A stretch of 64,000 bases of DNA from Planctomycetota bacterium (GTDB taxonomy: Bacteria > Planctomycetota > PLA2 > JAEUHO01): NCBI GenBank assembly GCA_029259775.1, contig JAJDEN010000005.1, positions 1 through 64,000 of the forward strand, given 5' to 3'. Below, piece after piece: positions 28,480 through 36,071 of this stretch. Each line of letters opens with the position of its first letter. Position 1 is the stretch's first letter. The position numbers and the translations under genes were made by a program. Under the pieces are notes generated by a model. The model saw only the letters and a list, made by a program, of their open reading frames with translations. It was not told the DNA's origin and did no database searches.

Positions 28480-29568
28480 TCACGCGCCCCCCTCGGGACC
28501 GGATCGGACACCCCTTCGCCGTTGCGCGGCGTCCTCGAGTTCGCTGAGCAACTCCTGCCAGGCCTGCGCCAGCATCGACCGCACGTAGGGCTCTGGCTTC
28601 CTCACGGTGCGCAACCGCCGGCCGAGCTTCTGCGTCAGTGTCTTGAACCTCCCCGGCGCGGCCTCGGCCAGCAGCACGCCTGGAGCGGGACCCTGACCCA
28701 GACCCTGCAGGAGCCTGTCCCGCAGCGCGACATCGACGGACCCGAGTCTCATCAAGTAGTAGCTCCCATCGCGAAGCGTCGTATCCCGACCGTTGCGCTG
28801 CTGACCCACGAGGTTGGGTGCAGCCGTTCGAAGCAGATGGGCCGCTCGATCAGCTGATGGCGAGCCTTGACCCTCGACCCCGACCCCCGCTCCAGGCGTG
28901 CTGCTGGCCGAGGCCGCGCCGGGGAGCGACGGGGGTACCGGAGGGGGTAGGGGGAGGGTCTTCTCTTCGTTCTTGGGTTGGGTCGGGTTGGGTCCCGGAC
29001 GACGGTCGTCCGACACTTCGCGCAGCTCCTCATGAGCTGTCGTCCGACCGTCGTCCGACGAATCCCGCCGATCCCGCATGTTCTTGCGATCTCGCAGCAC
29101 CCTGTTGTGCAGTTGCTCGAACCCGAGCAGCACGATGCGGCGACCTATCTGCGGACGAACTGGTGTCGTATCTGCGGTACGGTCTGCGGTCGTATCTGCG
29201 GTACGGTCTGCGCGCACATGCTCAACACGAATCAACCCCTCGCTCTCCCCCACTGGCGGTGTGGATAGTGCGGCGATCAGGGCGCGGCCGACCTGGCTGA
29301 AGCCGCCAACGCGCCGGCGGGCGTCGTCACTCTCAGGCCACGCAAGCCGGCCGACCTCAGCGTCCGAGATCCCGTCCAGCTCACCGACGTCCCCAACCGT
29401 TAGAGCGTGCGCATGCAAGCGAGCCCACGCGAGAATCGTGATCGCCACTGCACTCCCCTTGGGGACGCGGCGGTTCTCGAGCGCGCGCGCCGCGGCGAGC
29501 ACGTGGGGATCCAAGCCCATGGATGGGTAGAGGGCGACCCACAAGCCACGGGGCTTCTCGTATGCCAT
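28480..29568 (-). CDS. phage-type replication organiser / initiator
   Basis: This 362-residue protein has an N-terminal domain (WVALYPSMGLDPHVLAAARALENRRVPKGSAVA... about 1-115) resembling the winged-helix part of phage replisome organisers (DnaD/O-protein type). A disordered Pro/Ser/Gly-rich middle with two copies of ADRTADTT and a helical C-terminal domain follow (about 270-340). No helicase or primase motifs are visible, so it would recruit host enzymes. Start ATG 29566-29568 (GAGGA upstream) overlaps the previous TGA by one base. Iteron-like DNA repeats lie inside the gene. Confidence 0.62.
   Translation of the reverse strand: MAYEKPRGLWVALYPSMGLDPHVLAAARALENRRVPKGSAVAITILAWARLHAHALTVGDVGELDGISDAEVGRLAWPESDDARRRVGGFSQVGRALIAALSTPPVGESEGLIRVEHVRADRTADTTADRTADTTPVRPQIGRRIVLLGFEQLHNRVLRDRKNMRDRRDSSDDGRTTAHEELREVSDDRRPGPNPTQPKNEEKTLPLPPPVPPSLPGAASASSTPGAGVGVEGQGSPSADRAAHLLRTAAPNLVGQQRNGRDTTLRDGSYYLMRLGSVDVALRDRLLQGLGQGPAPGVLLAEAAPGRFKTLTQKLGRRLRTVRKPEPYVRSMLAQAWQELLSELEDAAQRRRGVRSGPEGGA
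28996..29059. repeat. iteron-like cluster of GTCGTCCGAC inside the replication gene
   Basis: Three direct copies of GTCGTCCGAC lie at 29005-29014, 29039-29048 and 29050-29059, and an inverted partial copy CGGACGAC at 28996-29003 forms a near-palindrome with the first. A cluster of short repeats inside an initiator gene is how lambda-type origins are built, so this is a candidate origin. Coding constraint (repeated SDD/R residues) is the alternative explanation. Confidence 0.5.
29166..29213. repeat. two tandem 24-bp repeats inside the replication gene
   Basis: The unit beginning TCGTATCTGCGGTACGG occurs at 29166-29189 and 29190-29213 with one difference. It encodes the doubled peptide ADRTADTT. 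It may form part of an origin with the repeats at 28996-29059, or be simple coding slippage. Confidence 0.6.
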
Positions 29569-29840
29569 CAGGGGGTCCTCTTGCCTACGGTTGGCGTCCT
29601 GACCCGACCACTGCCCCGCGCAGCAATGGCGAGGGGTTGGACACGGCACTGTGTCGCCTCGAGAAACGCGTCCAGGTCCTTCGGGCGGATCAGGAAGAGG
29701 CGGGGACTTGGCCTAGATGCGCGCAGCTTGCCGCTAGCGATCCATCGGCGAACGACCTTCGATGAGACGCCGCATTCCGCGGCGACCTCAGCCACGCGAA
29801 GCGCGCGGCGGTCGATGGTGCTTGTCTCGCGAGCCTTCAC
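29568..29840 (-). CDS. MerR-like/excisionase-type HTH DNA-binding protein
   Basis: The 90-residue protein has the helix-turn-helix LRVAEVAAECGVSSKVVRRW followed by a wing (IASGKLRASRPSPRLFLIRPKDLDAFL), the usual excisionase/MerR-type domain in phages and integrative elements. The start is GTG at 29838-29840, with no strong ribosome site. It is the first gene on the attR side, overlapping the replication gene by one base (TGATG). It is likely a directionality factor or early regulator. The A/T-rich 126 bases between it and attR probably hold the early promoter. Confidence 0.75.
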   Translation of the reverse strand: MKARETSTIDRRALRVAEVAAECGVSSKVVRRWIASGKLRASRPSPRLFLIRPKDLDAFLEATQCRVQPLAIAARGSGRVRTPTVGKRTP

Positions 29841-29966
29841 AGCTCAAGCTTACGATGTAATGTTGATTGTTTGCTCGGTTTCTGATGCCGACGCTCAGTG
29901 ACGCGCCACTCTCGTACGTCACGCGTACAGGTGTCCTGCAGAGCCCAAGCGTCAGCGGAATCGAAG

Positions 29967-30029
29967 TAGGCTCAGAACCTAGTGGGCTTAACGGCCCTTG
30001 TGGGTTCGAATCCCACCTTCGGCACCATC
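29967..30029 (+). repeat. attR (displaced tRNA-Leu 3' end)
   Basis: This is the right copy of the att repeat. It has three differences from attL: two in the variable arm (AAACG to AACGG) and one in the T-loop (GAG to GAA). Variable-arm and T-arm pairing are kept in both copies. The 5' half of a tRNA is absent here, so this is not a functional gene. Confidence 0.9.
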
Positions 30030-30229
30030 TCGGATCAGCCCCTTCCCCTGCTTGGGAATCGTTCCGCGCTCCCGCGCGGACTGGATGTCACGGCGCGGCG
30101 CCTCCGGCACCGTCCGCCGATCCACTGGAGGGCTAGTCCCTACCCCTCCAGACCTCTCACGGTCACCTTCGGCACCATCTCGGATCAGCCCCTTCCCCTG
30201 CTTGGGAATCGTTCCGCGCTCCCGCGCGG
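30014..30229 (+). repeat. 66-bp direct repeat flanking attR, period 150
   Basis: Bases 30014-30079 recur at 30164-30229 without a visible difference. The repeat begins CACCTTCGGCACCATCTCGG, that is, with the last 14 bases of the tRNA, and continues into flanking DNA. It could mark a second, older integration scar at the same tRNA or a simple tandem duplication. No gene lies in 29841-30633. Confidence 0.85.
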
Positions 30230-30239
30230 CCAGCGGCTT

Positions 30240-30379
30240 GTAGGGGCGGCTCAGGTAGCCACCCGTCTTCCGGCCACCGCACGCGCAGGTACGCCATCGG
30301 TCGTGTCACGCCATGGCCCAGGGTCGAACGTCAGGCTGGTGTGGGCGGCCACCCGGCTTCGCCTCGGGCCGCCCCTACG
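30240..30379. repeat. MITE-like palindromic element
   Basis: A perfect 11-bp inverted repeat GTAGGGGCGGC (30240-30250) and GCCGCCCCTAC (30369-30379) encloses 118 bases with a second G/C-rich hairpin near its right end (GGGCGGCC with GGGCCGCCC). It has no coding capacity. It resembles the short intergenic GTAGGGGCG-type repeats scattered in many bacterial genomes; copy number here cannot be known from one window. Confidence 0.55.
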
Positions 30380-30633
30380 CGGGTGCTGACGACGCCCGAG
30401 CGGGGCGGGCGGGCACACACCCCGCTTCCGTGCACGCGCCGCGCAGCCGTACTTCAGACGCACGCAAGGATTCGAACGAGCTCTTAAGCCGCGTGCAACA
30501 TCCGCGGTGGTTACTGATCCCTGGACACACGGTTCATGCCGGCGTCCAGGTTGCGGGACTCCGTGCGGGGGGCTTGCTTCCGAGACGCGGCGACTTGTTT
30601 GCGGGACTCATGAGTCGGGAAACGAGGACTCAC

Positions 30634-32091
30634 GTGCGCTACACAAGCTTCCTGATCTCCCTTCTGGTCGTGAGCGGTTCGCTCCCCCTCGTCGGTTGCG
30701 GCGGTGGTGGCGGCTCGACGCCTGCCGTCGAGGACGTCCCGGTGGACGAGCCCACGCCCCCCGAGACGCCCACGCCGCCCGCTCCGCCGAGTCAGCTCGA
30801 CCTCCAACTCGCGCCGCTCTTGACAAACGCGAACGCAGGCACGCCCCCCACGCCGCCGAGCCATCCCCAGGCGCTGGTCAACCTCGGCAAGGCGCTCTTC
30901 TTCGACAAGATCCTCAGCGGCAACCGCAACATGTCGTGCGCGACCTGCCACCACCCCACCGCGGGCACGGGAGATGACCTCTCCGTCTCGATCGGTGAAG
31001 GCGGCAGCGGCACGGGCGCAGCTCGCGTCCTCGGATCAGGCAACCTGATCCCGCGCAACGCCCCGGCCCTCTTCAACCGGGGCCTGCCGAACGTGACCCG
31101 CATGTTCTGGGACAGCCGCGTGAGCATCGGTGGCCCGCAGGGCACGACCCTGAACACGCCCGAGCCTGCCCTGAACGGCCCGAGTCCGGCGGCCGGCGAC
31201 ATCGCTTCGCAGCTGACGTCCGCGCTCGCGGCCCAGGCGATCTTCCCGCTAACCTCGCACGCCGAGATGCGTGGCGACGCCGGCGAGAATGAGATCGCGG
31301 ACGCGGCAGACAACCTCGAGGTGTGGCGCCTGCTGGTCGCGCGCCTGGTCGGCACGAACAACGGCACCGAGGGCGGGATCGCGGCCTACCGCACGCTCGT
31401 CCAGCAGGCCTACCCGCGGATCGTCGACTTCGACGACGTGAACATCGGCCACGTAGGACGCGCCATCGGCGCGTACGAGGACCAGGCCTTCCGCGCGTTG
31501 AACTCGCCGTTCGACGAGTACATGGCGGGCGCGCTCGATGCCATCACCGACCAGGCCAAGCGGGGCGCGCAGCTGTTCTACTCGCGTGCGGATTGCCACC
31601 GCTGCCACGGCGGCCCGCTGCTCAGCGACGACCGTCACCATGCCATCGCCGTGCCCCAGGTCGGCCCCGGCCGTGATTTCGCCGGCGAGGACACAGGGCG
31701 CTTCGCCGTTACCGGCAATCCGAACGACCTCTACGAGTTCCGAACACCGTCGCTGCGCAACATCGCGCTCACGGGCCCGTACATGCACGACGGCGCCTAC
31801 ACGTCCCTTGCCGCGGTGGTGCGCCACTACGACAACCCGATTCGGTCGTTGTTCAACTACGACCCGCTGCAGCTGGCCCCGCTGCTGCAGGGGACGTACG
31901 ACGAAGACGTGTCGCGCAACCAGGCTCGCGCCGATGCACTCAGCGGCATCCTGCGTCCGGCACCCAACTTGTCGAACCAGGACGTGGCCGACCTCGTCGC
32001 GTTTCTCGAGAGCCTGACCGATCCCGCATCGGTCGATCTCTCAGGCGAAGTTCCTGCCGCCGTCCCCTCGGGGCTCGCGGTCAGCGACTAG
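30634..32091 (+). CDS. MauG/cytochrome-c-peroxidase-like dihaem lipoprotein
   Basis: This 485-residue exported protein begins VRYTSFLISLLVVSGSLPLVGC, with lipobox LVGC and then a Gly and Pro/Thr-rich spacer. Two haem c sites are seen: CATCH (102-106) and CHRCH (321-325). The surrounding segments (GKALFFDKILSGNRNMSCATC, TPSLRNIALTGPYMHDGAY) are typical of the dihaem peroxidase/MauG family. Start GTG 30634 has GAGGA at 30624; ATG 30610 in frame is an alternative that adds eight residues. It may reduce peroxide or oxidise a partner protein in the periplasm. Confidence 0.87.
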   Translation: MRYTSFLISLLVVSGSLPLVGCGGGGGSTPAVEDVPVDEPTPPETPTPPAPPSQLDLQLAPLLTNANAGTPPTPPSHPQALVNLGKALFFDKILSGNRNMSCATCHHPTAGTGDDLSVSIGEGGSGTGAARVLGSGNLIPRNAPALFNRGLPNVTRMFWDSRVSIGGPQGTTLNTPEPALNGPSPAAGDIASQLTSALAAQAIFPLTSHAEMRGDAGENEIADAADNLEVWRLLVARLVGTNNGTEGGIAAYRTLVQQAYPRIVDFDDVNIGHVGRAIGAYEDQAFRALNSPFDEYMAGALDAITDQAKRGAQLFYSRADCHRCHGGPLLSDDRHHAIAVPQVGPGRDFAGEDTGRFAVTGNPNDLYEFRTPSLRNIALTGPYMHDGAYTSLAAVVRHYDNPIRSLFNYDPLQLAPLLQGTYDEDVSRNQARADALSGILRPAPNLSNQDVADLVAFLESLTDPASVDLSGEVPAAVPSGLAVSD

Positions 32092-32138
32092 ATCACCCCT
32101 GCGGCTGCGCCGCGCGATGCCCTCGCTGCGCTGGTGGA

Positions 32139-32501
32139 TCACTCCGCCGGTGCGGCGAGCGCCTCTTCTTCCGTCGCGTACTCCTTGAGCATGGGCTGGA
32201 CGCCCGTGATCGTGAGGGTGCGATGGATGACCGGCGAGACGCCGCAGAGCGATAGCGTCTTGCCGACCGCACCCGCCTTGCTGAAGCAGTTGGCGAGGAT
32301 GCCGATGCCGGAGCTGTACATGTTGTCGAGCTGCGTGAGGTTGAAGACGATCCGGGGCGGGCATGTGTCGAGGGCCTCGAGGAACGCCTCCAGGAACTCG
32401 TAACAGTGGCTCGTGTCGCCAAACACACCGTCCATGCGGTAGACGACGGCGCCGGCATCCGGCAACTCAACGCGCTGGTAGTTGAACTCGTGCTCGGTCA
32501 C
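32139..32501 (-). CDS. STAS-domain protein (anti-anti-sigma-like)
   Basis: The 120-residue protein is a single STAS domain. The segment LDNMYSSGIGILANCF corresponds to the conserved loop that carries the regulatory Ser in SpoIIAA/RsbV-type proteins, and the N-terminal half has the expected beta pattern. The frame opens at 32582, but GTG 32499-32501 with GGGAG upstream fits the domain start. No cognate kinase or anti-sigma factor is adjacent, so the partner must be elsewhere. Confidence 0.8.
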   Translation of the reverse strand: MTEHEFNYQRVELPDAGAVVYRMDGVFGDTSHCYEFLEAFLEALDTCPPRIVFNLTQLDNMYSSGIGILANCFSKAGAVGKTLSLCGVSPVIHRTLTITGVQPMLKEYATEEEALAAPAE

Positions 32502-32642
32502 AGACGGACTCCCGTGCGGCGGGCTCCGGAGCGAGGTCTCCGCCACAAGCCGGACCATACCGCCGCCCGGCAGGGCCCTCAAGCGCTACGGCGCCGTGCC
32601 TCCGTTCCACGGTCCCGGCCCGCGCCGAAGCGGGGTAGAACC

Positions 32643-34523
32643 ATGGCCATGCCCGCCGCCCTCCCCGCCCAGGATCCCCGCTCGATCTACGAGGAGAGGC
32701 TGGCCGCGCGCCAAGCGACGGCCGCCCTCGCGGCCTCCCAGGTGGAGCGGGTCAGCAACCTCCGGCTGGCGGTCTTTGCGCTGATCGTGGGCCTGCTTAT
32801 CGCCATCGGCGGCTGGGACCTGACCGCCCACGCGCTCTGGCTGCCGCTGGGGGCCTTCGTGCTGCTGGTGCTGCGCCAAGGCAAGGCCGCTGCCGTCGAG
32901 CGCCAGGCGCGCGAGGCAGCGCGGCTCTATGAGAACGGGCTTGCGCGCTTGGACGGCACCTGGGCCGGTCAGGGCGTCGCCGGCGAAGGCCTGGCCGCCG
33001 CCGGGCACCCGTACGCCGCCGATCTTGATCTCTTTGGTGCCGGCGGCGTCTTCGAGTTGCTGTGCGTCGCCAAGACGCGCGTCGGCGAGCGCCGCCTCGC
33101 CGATTGGCTGCTGACGCCGGCCACGCCCGAAGCCGTCCGCCTGCGCCAGGAGGCGGTGCGCGAGCTCACGCCCCAGCTCGACGAGCGGGAGGCGCTGGCG
33201 TTGACCGAGGGCCATGTTCGCTCCGCGTTGGAGCGTGCCTCCGCCCTGCCTTGGGCGAAGGCACCGCTCCGGCTGCGGTCCAAGGGACGGCTGTGGATCC
33301 ACCGCGTGCTCGCGGCCACTTCGACCGTGCTGCTGGTGGGGTGGCTCGGCTTCGGATGGAAGCCGCTCTGGATGGTCCTGTCGATGCTCGTGCAGTACGT
33401 CATGGCGACGCTCGACCGGCCGGCCGTGCACGAGGTCCTCGAAGCGGCCGACCGGCCGGCGCAGGACCTGGCGCTCATCGCGCGGATCTTGGAGCGACTC
33501 GAGACCACGCAACCGTCGTCCGAGCATCTGCGCGCGCAGGTGGCGCGCCTGGTCGCGGGCGGCCCCCCGCCCAGCGAACGCATCCGAGCCCTCGTCCGGC
33601 TCATGGACTTCGTCGACGCGCGCCTCAACCAGATCTTCCTGCCCCTCAGCTGGCTTGGATCGCTCGGCACGCAGTGGGCCTACGGCATCGAAGACTGGCG
33701 CGAGGCCCACGGCGCCTACCTCGAGAGCTGGCTCGAGGTCGTGGCGGAGGTCGAGGCGCTCTCGAGCCTCGCCAACTACGCGTTCGAACATCCCGGCGAC
33801 ACCTTCCCCGAGATCGTGGACCCGGAGATCGTCGCGACCCCTACGCTGGAGGTGATCGGCCTCGGGCATCCGTTGCTGGCCGACGAGCGCAACGTGCGCA
33901 ACGACGTCCACCTTGCGATGGCGGAGCCGGCGCCTCAAACGTTGTTGATCAGCGGCTCGAACATGTCGGGCAAGAGCACCCTGCTGCGCAGCGTCGGCGT
34001 GGCGACGGTCATGGCCTTCGCAGGCGCTCCGGTGCGCGCGCGATCGCTGCGGATCTCACCGCTGGCCGTCGGCGCGTCGATCCAACTGCACGATTCGCTG
34101 CAGGAGGGCGCGTCGCGCTTCTACGCCGAGATCGAGCGGCTGAGCCAGATCGTCAGGCTCAGCCGGGAGCAGGCCCCGGCGCTGTTCCTCATCGACGAGA
34201 TCCTGCACGGGACGAACAGCCACGATCGACGTCTCGGCGCCGCGGCGGTCGTCCACGCGCTGCTGGGTGCGGGCGCGCTGGGCCTCGTCACGACGCACGA
34301 TCTTGCGATCGCCGGCATGGCGGACGAGGACGGCTCGCGCGTAACCAACATGCACTTCGAGGACCAGGTCGAGGACGGCAAGATCGCCTTCGACTACACG
34401 CTGCGCACGGGCGTGGTGACGCGCGGCAATGCCCTGGCCTTGATGCGGATGGTCGGCATCGACGTTCCGGAGGACGTCGCCAAGGAAGATGTCAGCGACG
34501 GCGTGGAGTCCGCTGGCACGTAG
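32643..34523 (+). CDS. membrane-anchored MutS-family ATPase
   Basis: This 626-residue MutS-like protein carries the C-terminal MutS ATPase: Walker A GSNMSGKST (about 438-446), Walker B LFLIDEILHGTNS and the switch TTHDL. It lacks the mismatch-recognition domain (no F-x-E motif). Near the N-terminus are hydrophobic segments (LRLAVFALIVGLLIAIGGW and LWLPLGAFVLLVL), with a further pair around residues 220-260. It corresponds to a poorly studied MutS-related family with transmembrane helices, not to MutS1/MutS2 repair proteins. Its last 32 bases overlap the convergent mutM. Confidence 0.8.
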   Translation: MAMPAALPAQDPRSIYEERLAARQATAALAASQVERVSNLRLAVFALIVGLLIAIGGWDLTAHALWLPLGAFVLLVLRQGKAAAVERQAREAARLYENGLARLDGTWAGQGVAGEGLAAAGHPYAADLDLFGAGGVFELLCVAKTRVGERRLADWLLTPATPEAVRLRQEAVRELTPQLDEREALALTEGHVRSALERASALPWAKAPLRLRSKGRLWIHRVLAATSTVLLVGWLGFGWKPLWMVLSMLVQYVMATLDRPAVHEVLEAADRPAQDLALIARILERLETTQPSSEHLRAQVARLVAGGPPPSERIRALVRLMDFVDARLNQIFLPLSWLGSLGTQWAYGIEDWREAHGAYLESWLEVVAEVEALSSLANYAFEHPGDTFPEIVDPEIVATPTLEVIGLGHPLLADERNVRNDVHLAMAEPAPQTLLISGSNMSGKSTLLRSVGVATVMAFAGAPVRARSLRISPLAVGASIQLHDSLQEGASRFYAEIERLSQIVRLSREQAPALFLIDEILHGTNSHDRRLGAAAVVHALLGAGALGLVTTHDLAIAGMADEDGSRVTNMHFEDQVEDGKIAFDYTLRTGVVTRGNALALMRMVGIDVPEDVAKEDVSDGVESAGT

Positions 34524-35334
34524 GGCAGATGTGCGTGCCGCGCTGGCCTACGACCAGGCGCCGGATCGAGCTCCCGCAGCGCGGACACGGCTTGCCGGTC
34601 CGGCCGTACACGCGGAACTCGTCTTGGTAGCTGCCGGGCTGGCCTTCCGGCGTGCGGTAGAAACGATCGAAGCTGGAACCCTGCAGCTCGATCGCGTGGC
34701 GCAAGACGTCCTGGATCGCACCGTGCAACGCCTCCGCTTCCGGACGTCGGACGGAGTTCGAGCGCCTCAGCGGATGCAGCCGAACCCGGTGCAGGGACTC
34801 GTCGACGTAGATGTTTCCGAGCCCGGCCAGGAAGGTCTGGTCGAGCAACAACGGCTTGAGTGCGCGCCGGCGTGTGTGCAGCGCGGCGTGCAGGCTCTCG
34901 GGCGTGAAGCCCGGCTCGAGGGGCTCGGGGCCGAGATGGGCCAAGGCCGCGTCGGCGTCGCGGACGTAGAGCACGCGACCGAACTTGCGCACGTCGAGAA
35001 ACCGCAGCGAGCGCCCGTCGTCGAGCTCCAGCGACGCTCGGACGTAGGCCCCGGCCGTCTGGTCCGCCGGCTCGACGTAGAGGCGGCCGGTCATGCGCAG
35101 ATGCACGAGCAGCGCCCCGGCTTCGTCGCCGTCTCGCTCCAGCTCGAGCACGATCTGCTTCGCGCGCCGCCGCAACGCGCGGATCGTGCAGCCCGTGACC
35201 GAGCGCGCGAAGGCGGGGCGGGTCAAGCCGCCGAGTGTCCGTGCCCACGACACGTCCGTGCCCACGACGGTCCGCCCCACGAGCTTCGGTGCGACGAGAC
35301 GCATCGTGGTCTCGACCTCAGGTAGCTCGGGCAT
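34492..35334 (-). CDS. mutM: formamidopyrimidine-DNA glycosylase
   Basis: Fpg removes 8-oxoguanine and opened-ring purines and nicks the abasic site. The N-terminus MPELPEVETTMR gives catalytic Pro2 and Glu3; the H2TH region is QTFLAGLGNIYVDESL; the C-terminal zinc finger is CPRCGSSIRRL...THICPTCQ. At 280 residues it is full length. The frame is open far upstream through the next gene, but GGAGGA precedes the ATG at 35332-35334, which shares one base with the upstream TGA. Confidence 0.95.
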   Translation of the reverse strand: MPELPEVETTMRLVAPKLVGRTVVGTDVSWARTLGGLTRPAFARSVTGCTIRALRRRAKQIVLELERDGDEAGALLVHLRMTGRLYVEPADQTAGAYVRASLELDDGRSLRFLDVRKFGRVLYVRDADAALAHLGPEPLEPGFTPESLHAALHTRRRALKPLLLDQTFLAGLGNIYVDESLHRVRLHPLRRSNSVRRPEAEALHGAIQDVLRHAIELQGSSFDRFYRTPEGQPGSYQDEFRVYGRTGKPCPRCGSSIRRLVVGQRGTHICPTCQRTPRRR

Positions 35335-36071
35335 CAGCGTCCTCCGATCAGGTAGCTGACGCCCAGAACGAAGAGCGCTACCAGCACGAGACGCCGGAAG
35401 AGCGACGGTCGGATCTTGTCGCTGAGGCGTCCGCCGAGCCAGGTGCCGACCGGGATGAGTGGTAGGAAGATGGCGGCGTCCTTGAAGATGTCGACCGTGA
35501 GGATGCCGTTCGCGCTGAGCAGCACGACATGCACGGCGCTCGCTGCCATGAAGAAGCCCTGCAGCACGGCCTTGAACGCGGCGGGCGGCAGGCCGCGCGC
35601 CTGCCCGTAGGCGATCACAGGCGGACCCCCGGTGGCGAACGCGCCGCCGAGCGCCCCCGCCGCGAGGCCTGCGGCCATGCCCCAACGTCGCGGCACGCGC
35701 CCCAGGTCGTCGCGCGGCGCGCGCTGAGGAAGGAACGTCCAAAGGACGTAGAGCACGATGCAGGCCCCCAGGATGCGGATGCAAGGATCCGGATCCAGAT
35801 GCTTGAGCGCCAAGACGCCGACGGGCAGTCCGAAGGCGGCGCCGAGGAGCTGCGGCCTGATCTCGCGCCAGATGACGTGCTCGCGGTAGCGCAGGAAGAT
35901 CAGTGTCGAGACGCAGACGCCGCAGACCGCGGTCGTTGCCACGGCGGTCGGTACAGGGAGGAAGCGCGGCAGGATGGACATCACCACAAGGCCGAAGGCG
36001 AAGCCGATGACCCCTTGGATCCACGCGGCAACGAGTACGACGACGGCGATCGCCATCTGATCGCTGGTCAT
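35334..36071 (-). CDS. TauE/SafE-family membrane transporter
   Basis: The 245-residue, strongly hydrophobic protein has about eight predicted transmembrane segments. It has the family-like halves AAWIQGVIGFAFGLVVMSILP and LAAGALGGAFATGGPPVIAYG, each with the conserved Gly-rich motif. TauE/SafE proteins export sulfite, sulfoacetate or other anions; the substrate here is unknown. Its ATG overlaps the miaE-like stop by 4 bases and its stop overlaps the mutM start by one base, so the three genes form one operon. Confidence 0.85.
   Translation of the reverse strand: MTSDQMAIAVVVLVAAWIQGVIGFAFGLVVMSILPRFLPVPTAVATTAVCGVCVSTLIFLRYREHVIWREIRPQLLGAAFGLPVGVLALKHLDPDPCIRILGACIVLYVLWTFLPQRAPRDDLGRVPRRWGMAAGLAAGALGGAFATGGPPVIAYGQARGLPPAAFKAVLQGFFMAASAVHVVLLSANGILTVDIFKDAAIFLPLIPVGTWLGGRLSDKIRPSLFRRLVLVALFVLGVSYLIGGR

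Larger units (their letters stand above)
20418..30029. mobile_element. 9.5-kb integrative element with phage capsid and tail genes in tRNA-Leu
   Basis: The element lies between 63-bp direct repeats of the tRNA 3' end. It carries a tyrosine integrase next to attL, a MerR-like/excisionase-type HTH gene and a replication organiser next to attR, and between them a capsid gene, small structural genes, an HK97-gp10-like gene and a tape-measure gene. All eleven genes or gene fragments read on the minus strand. No terminase large subunit, portal, head protease, lysis or tail-fibre gene was found. It is too small and incomplete for an autonomous tailed phage; a satellite or a decayed prophage are the two readings. 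Confidence 0.88.

Noticed and set aside
28329-28511. A 60-codon open frame between the replication and zinc-protein genes
   Set aside because: It overlaps the predicted promoter and the C-run, has no ribosome site and shows no recognisable protein features.
29166-29213. CRISPR-like repeats
   Set aside because: Two directly abutting 24-bp copies without spacers inside a coding gene; no cas genes anywhere in the window.
29967-30029. A second tRNA-Leu gene
   Set aside because: Only the 3' part from the anticodon stem is present; upstream bases do not form acceptor or D-arm pairing. It is attR.
20418-30029. A complete prophage
   Set aside because: Large terminase, portal, protease, tail-tip, fibre and lysis genes are all missing, and only about 9.5 kb lie between the att sites.
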